A DNA stretch of 64,000 nucleotides from Siphonodentalium dalli (taxonomy: Eukaryota > Mollusca > Scaphopoda > Gadilida > Siphonodentaliidae), in contig CP136061.1 in assembly GCA_032622095.1 (NCBI GenBank), positions 233,738,944 to 233,802,943 on the forward strand. The letters run 5' to 3'. The translations under genes and the position numbers were made by a program. The notes under the pieces are model-generated. The model saw only the letters and a program-made list of their open reading frames with translations. It searched no databases and was not told the DNA's origin. The first letter of the stretch is position 1, and every line of letters starts with the position of its first letter. Of this stretch, positions 54,901-60,900 are shown in pieces.

Positions 54901-57900
54901 GACCATACCATAGGCGATACCATATAGCAATAAAGATCATTAGGCTGCTCCTATAGCTACGTTCCGAACGTCAACTGTTCCAGATTGATTATTTGTATTG
55001 TTTTATTCCATAGTTATAAGCGATAATGAGTTCAATTAACGTTTATTTGTAACAAAGTTACACAATAAAATGTCTGGTCTCTGTTAACAGTAACCACTCA
55101 ACTAGTTCGTTAGCTAAACAACCACACGTTTTTAGACCATAAAATATTTGAAATATAATCACTATTAGTGGAGAGAATCATTTCTGGACAGGAGTCTTCG
55201 ATTCATATCTAATATTTTATAACCTGGTAACTGTATATCACATGTTTACAAAGAGATAGACAAGCCTTGAAATAGTGTGTCTGTCATTTGCAGAATGAGG
55301 TCCCCAGAGGGTGAATTTAGTGATGCTACCCCGCATAGCGGGCTAGCATCACCAAATTCACCCTCTGGGGACCTCATTCTGCTTACACCTCAGCAGAATG
55401 AGGTTCCCAGAGGGTGAATTTGGTGATGCTAGCCCGCTGTGCAGGGTAGCATCACTAAATTCACCCTCTGGGGACCTCATTCTGAAAATGACAGACACAC
55501 TATTTCAAGGCTTGGAGATAGACCATCTTTAATGTTAAGTGTTTCTTCCTCAGACAGGTATGATATTAGACCTGGATATGTCCCTGATCCAAGCCTGGAT
55601 ATAGTGTGTCTGATATTTGCAGAATGAGGTCCCCAGAGGGTGGATTTAGTGATGCAACCCCGCACAGTTGGCTAGCATCACCAAAGTCACCCTCAGGGGT
55701 CCACGCAGCTTCCAGACATAGCAGAGTGTTATTTTAATGACTAATTGGGGTGGGCAGTAAGACATCCAACTCATGGATATGCCCTCTCCAGGCAAGGAGC
55801 ACTCAGCCCATCTGGTGGATAGTTATCCCAGATGGGTTAGCATAGATTTTGTTGTTTTTTCTCTTTTAATCTGTATGAACTTTATTATCTTCACTATTAT
55901 TTGTGCATATTTTGTTGGAGTTCTGCTCAGGCCTCATCTTCTGGGAAGTTTATATAAAATGCATAATCGAGGTGACTAATGGGTGAATATCACCAACTTG
56001 AACTGGGGAACTTCAATGACAATCTGATCCTATGTCTCCCAAAGCAGTTGAGGCCGAAGCAGAATGAGGTTCCCAAAGGGTGAATTTGGTGATTCTAGCC
56101 CGCCGTGCAGGATAGTGTCATTAACTTCACCCTCTGGTGACCTCATTCTGCAAATTTCAGACACTATATCCAGGCTTGCCCTGATCGGTGATACACAATC
56201 TCAGTCTCTTATCAGACTGCATCTCAATACTGTTCACCTGTTTTATTCTAAACTCTTACAGGTGTAGCCAAGTGGTATAAAGTCATTCAATTCTTCAATG
56301 AATTGACCTTGGGTCTCAGAAGCAACTGGCTTGAAATGACAAACCTGATTGTTGACATTCTCTCTAAACTTACCCTTATCCTGTGTTCTTGATTTTCAAC
56401 TTCCTTGCGAATCTTAGTTTCAACAGATGGTTCGTCTTTTGAAGCATCTTTCTTCTCAGTGGTATCCTCTGGGAGATACACTACCTCCTGGTATGAATAG
56501 TCCCGCTCATGAACAGCTAACATGTCCTCTGCTGTGAGCCCAAGATCAACAGCTCTGATAGAAAGAAAATACAACAAATAAGCAATTTACATGAGTAGAA
56601 GGTATTTTAAAGGTATGGATGGCCTTTGCGGGGGGTATTGCTTATAAAATAGTCACATTCGTTAAAACTGCCACAAACAGAAAGAATATTAAAATATAAA
56701 CAGAACTTGTTCTTATACCAATCATAAATATTGCGTAACTAGTATGTTATTGTGAAGTTCGTAAGCTTTGTTATATAAACAAAAGCCAAAAATGTTACAA
56801 AACCTGGCTTTTGTTTACATAACACAGTGTACAAACTTGACAATAACATACTATTTACTAATTTATTTATTTGGCATATTTATTTTAGTATTCTTTATGT
56901 TTATGGCAGTTTTTAACAGGTGTGACTGTTTAAAAAGAATACTCACCATGAAGGACATTCATCTCTTTAAAATAGATCACTCAAATTTATATTGTTTCAC
57001 TAAGATTGCATGTCCCCAGATATACCACCTTCCCCAAGAAGCTCAGGAAAAACTTCAGCTATCAACAAAATGGAATTGCAGCTAGCTAATAGAAGTATAC
57101 TAAATATCAGATCCCATGGTTTCCATCCTTTCCAAATGTTAATGTAAAAGATGTGGAAAAACTCTCTGTGATCCAATATAGACCTACATTACAAAATCAA
57201 CTGTATAATTTCACTCAATGATGACAATTACAAAAAATTATTAAGCAATAAAATTCATACCCAAAGACTAGTGCATAACATTAATGTGGAGTAATTTATT
57301 TACCTTTAGCCATTACTCTGAGCGAGTTTTGTGATTTTAATGTGGATTAATTTATATACCTTTTACCAGTACTCTGAGCAAGTTTTGTGATTTTAATGTG
57401 GATTAATTTATTTATCTTTAGCCATTACTCTGAGCAAGTTTTCTGATTTTAATGCGGATTAATTTATTTATCTTTAGCCATTACTCTGAGCAAGTTTTCT
57501 GATTTTAATGCGGATTAATTTATTTATCTTTAGCCATTACTCTGAGCAAGTTTTGTGATTTTAATGCGGATTAATTTATTTATCTTTAGCCATTACTCTG
57601 AGCAAGTTTTCTGATTTTAATGCGGATTAATTTATTTATCTTTAGCCATTACTCTGAGCAAGTTTTCTGATTTTAATGCGGATTAATTTATTTATCTTTA
57701 GCCATTACTCTGAGCAAGTTTTCTGATTTTAATGCGGATTAATTTATTTATCTTTAGCCATTACTCTGAGAAAGTTTTCTGATTTTAATGCAGATTAATT
57801 TATTTATCTTTAGCCATTACTCTGAGCAAGTTTTCAAATTTTAATGCGGATTAATTTATTTATCTTTAGCCATTACTCTGAGCAAGTTTTCTGATGTTAA

Positions 57901-60900
57901 TGCGGATTAATTTATTTACCTTTAGCCATTACTCTGAGCAAGTTTTCTGATTTTAATGCGGATTAATTTATTTATCTTTAGCCATTACTCTGAGCGAATT
58001 CTCTAATTTTAATGCACATTAATTATTTACCTTTTACCAGTACTCTGAGCGAGTTTTCTGATTTTCTTTTTCAGCTCAAGTCTCTCTTCTTCCAGCCTCT
58101 CAACCTGAAGTTAATCACACAATAATACGATAATAAGCAGGGCATACAGAATGATGCAAATAGCAGGTTCTGATTCCTACCAAAAACAGTAATATACACC
58201 AATGCATAATCTAACATATGCTATATAAACCTCGGTTACCTACTGTAATTACACAGTTTGAAGGCAGTGTTTTATAAACAGTTGGTGACTCGTCATGATA
58301 CCTTTAACCTGTGTAATTATATTAGGGAACCAAGATTATAACTTATAATTACATCTCAGTGAAAAATATCAGCCAGAAAATGTATTTAGAGTTGGAAATA
58401 ATGTTAAATATTGGAAACTTTACAGTGACATTGCCATGTTTTGCCCTCATGAATATGTTTATCATTTCGTAAATATCTGCCTCATCATGTTTCAGATATT
58501 AATTACATATAGTTAACCTAAAGAACATTAAATTTATTGTTTCTCACAATTATTCATGTTATTTGACTAGGAAGGGCATTTTCTGAAATAATTCAGTTCC
58601 AGTATGTGTCATTATTTTGTTATAGAGATCTCTGTCATAGCAAACATATCAGTTAAAATACACCTATTTATGTATGTTTCTGCTATAAATAATACTACAA
58701 TCTGACAAAACTGTTCATTGCAGTAAAAAAAAAGAGCATCGCTAGGGCTTGGGAAAACACGCCTGTGGCAATTTCAATAAAGGGCCATAACTCTGGTGAA
58801 AATTGGCCGGGCGGAACCCATATTAGAACTTGACCCACATACCAAATTTCATTCCATTCAGTTCAGACTTACTTAAAGCTATCATCCAGAAACGAAAAAA
58901 GCAAACGGACAGATGGATGGACGGATCAATAACATTAGATGTCCCATTTTTTTTGTAAATGGGCATATAATTTCAAAACAGGCGTATAAAAAATAACCCA
59001 ACCTCTCTCTGAAGAACAAAGTTGAGTCCCTTTTCTTGTTCCGTCCTAATTTTCTTGTTCTTTCTGAATTCTGTGAGATCGATGGGCTCTTTGGGATCCA
59101 TTCCGAGTTTGTACCTAAGGTTTTCATTCTCATCCATGAGATCGTTAACATGCTGCTCGGATTTATTCACTTCCTGTGTCACCTCTTCTATTCTCCTATA
59201 ATGAAGAAATATTACAGAGTAATTTACCGTATCTCATATTGATCGCTGGTGTCAGAGACGGACTAAATAGCATCTATGTTGAAGAATGCGTATAGCTTTT
59301 AACTTCATTTTCGTCATACAGGAAACACGATGAACCAGATCGGCTTCAGGTGAATGGAGGAGGACTGTTGTACAGAATTTTGCTATATTAAGCCATCCAA
59401 ATTTAACTAGTTGTTTCTTAAAGGGGAACTGTACTCTAAATCCGGCCATTTATGGGGCCATCTCCTTTTATACTCAACAGAATATATGCAACAAATTAAT
59501 GAATTTGAGCCATGGATCAGTGCAAAATACAATTGTGTGCTCTATGACCAATGAAAACAACATGGTAATATTAACAAAAATGATTTTATGATCCCAGTCA
59601 TAAAATTATTTTCATTAATTTACCATGTTGTTTTACATCGTCCATAAAGTAAATGAGTGTATTTCCACTAATCCATCGCTCAAATTCATTCTTTTGTTGC
59701 ATATATTCTGTTGAGTACAAAATGAGATGGTCCCACAAATGGCCAGATTTAGTGTACAGTAGCCCTTTAAGCAATTTATTTGCAGATCAGTCAGGCAGAA
59801 AGGTTTTTCTTTTTCTATTTTTATTCCCGACTACTGTGAATGGCTTTAAATTCGTTGGTATCAATTTTCGTGGTTCAGCCATTTATGACTTTTTCGTGGG
59901 TTCGTAAATTCGTGGTTCCGCCGGTGCTAAATGTCACCTCCAAATCCCCAATAACAACAATTAAATCGAACTGATAGAAGTGTAGACACCTCGACGAGCC
60001 GTCGGTAATTGCACATCCGCACCGCAGGCGTAATTAGCACGTCCCGTGTATAAGCTTTTGTTGCCGGCTATCGAGAATATTAACGACGGGATTGTATTAC
60101 TTAACTTAAGCATACAAAAGCTAGATGAAAGTACTCGCTTAATTCTCAACACAATCAGTGTGAGACTAGGGATTATTTACCGAAGCCAACATCTATTAGT
60201 CTGCACCATATGAAATACAACCCCAAATAGTCAACTGCATAATGCAAATATGTCTCTCAAAGCTGGTTAAAAAGTGGTAAGATTGATTTTCGTCCTCCTA
60301 CAACTCCTGGATTACCTGATCCGAACCATAGTTCGGATCATGATACTGCTCTACTTATGCAAGTAGCTAACAATTCTGTTGACAACAAACTCGGCTCCAA
60401 TTCCTGTCAACAATCTCGAAAAAGAAAACATGGCGAGTATGTGATTAAACATTGTAATTAGACCGTAGCTACTCTTTCATTAATGTACTCCCAGTTTGAT
60501 AATGTTACCTCCCTAGGCTTTGATTTTACATTGGGACAATAGAGTTACCTCCCACGTGACATTTCTTATTTCTCAAAATCGATCTTGTTTCGAAGATTAA
60601 TTTTTCGTGGGGTTTTTAAAATTGGACCCCCACGAATAAATGTACTTTTACAGTATCAGGATAGTCAGTGATATAGTTGGTGATGTAGTTGGTGGTTTGA
60701 ATATACTTAGATGGAATGCAGAATTATTATACTGGAGTTTTATGTTGATTTTCCTTATAACTCAACACAAATCAATAAATAAAGGGAAAAACCTGTGCAG
60801 GATAGCATCACTAAATTCACCCTCTGGGGACCTCATTCTGCAAATGTCAGGCACACTATTTGTCAGATGGAAGATGAAAGAGTATCTCGCTCAATAAAGT

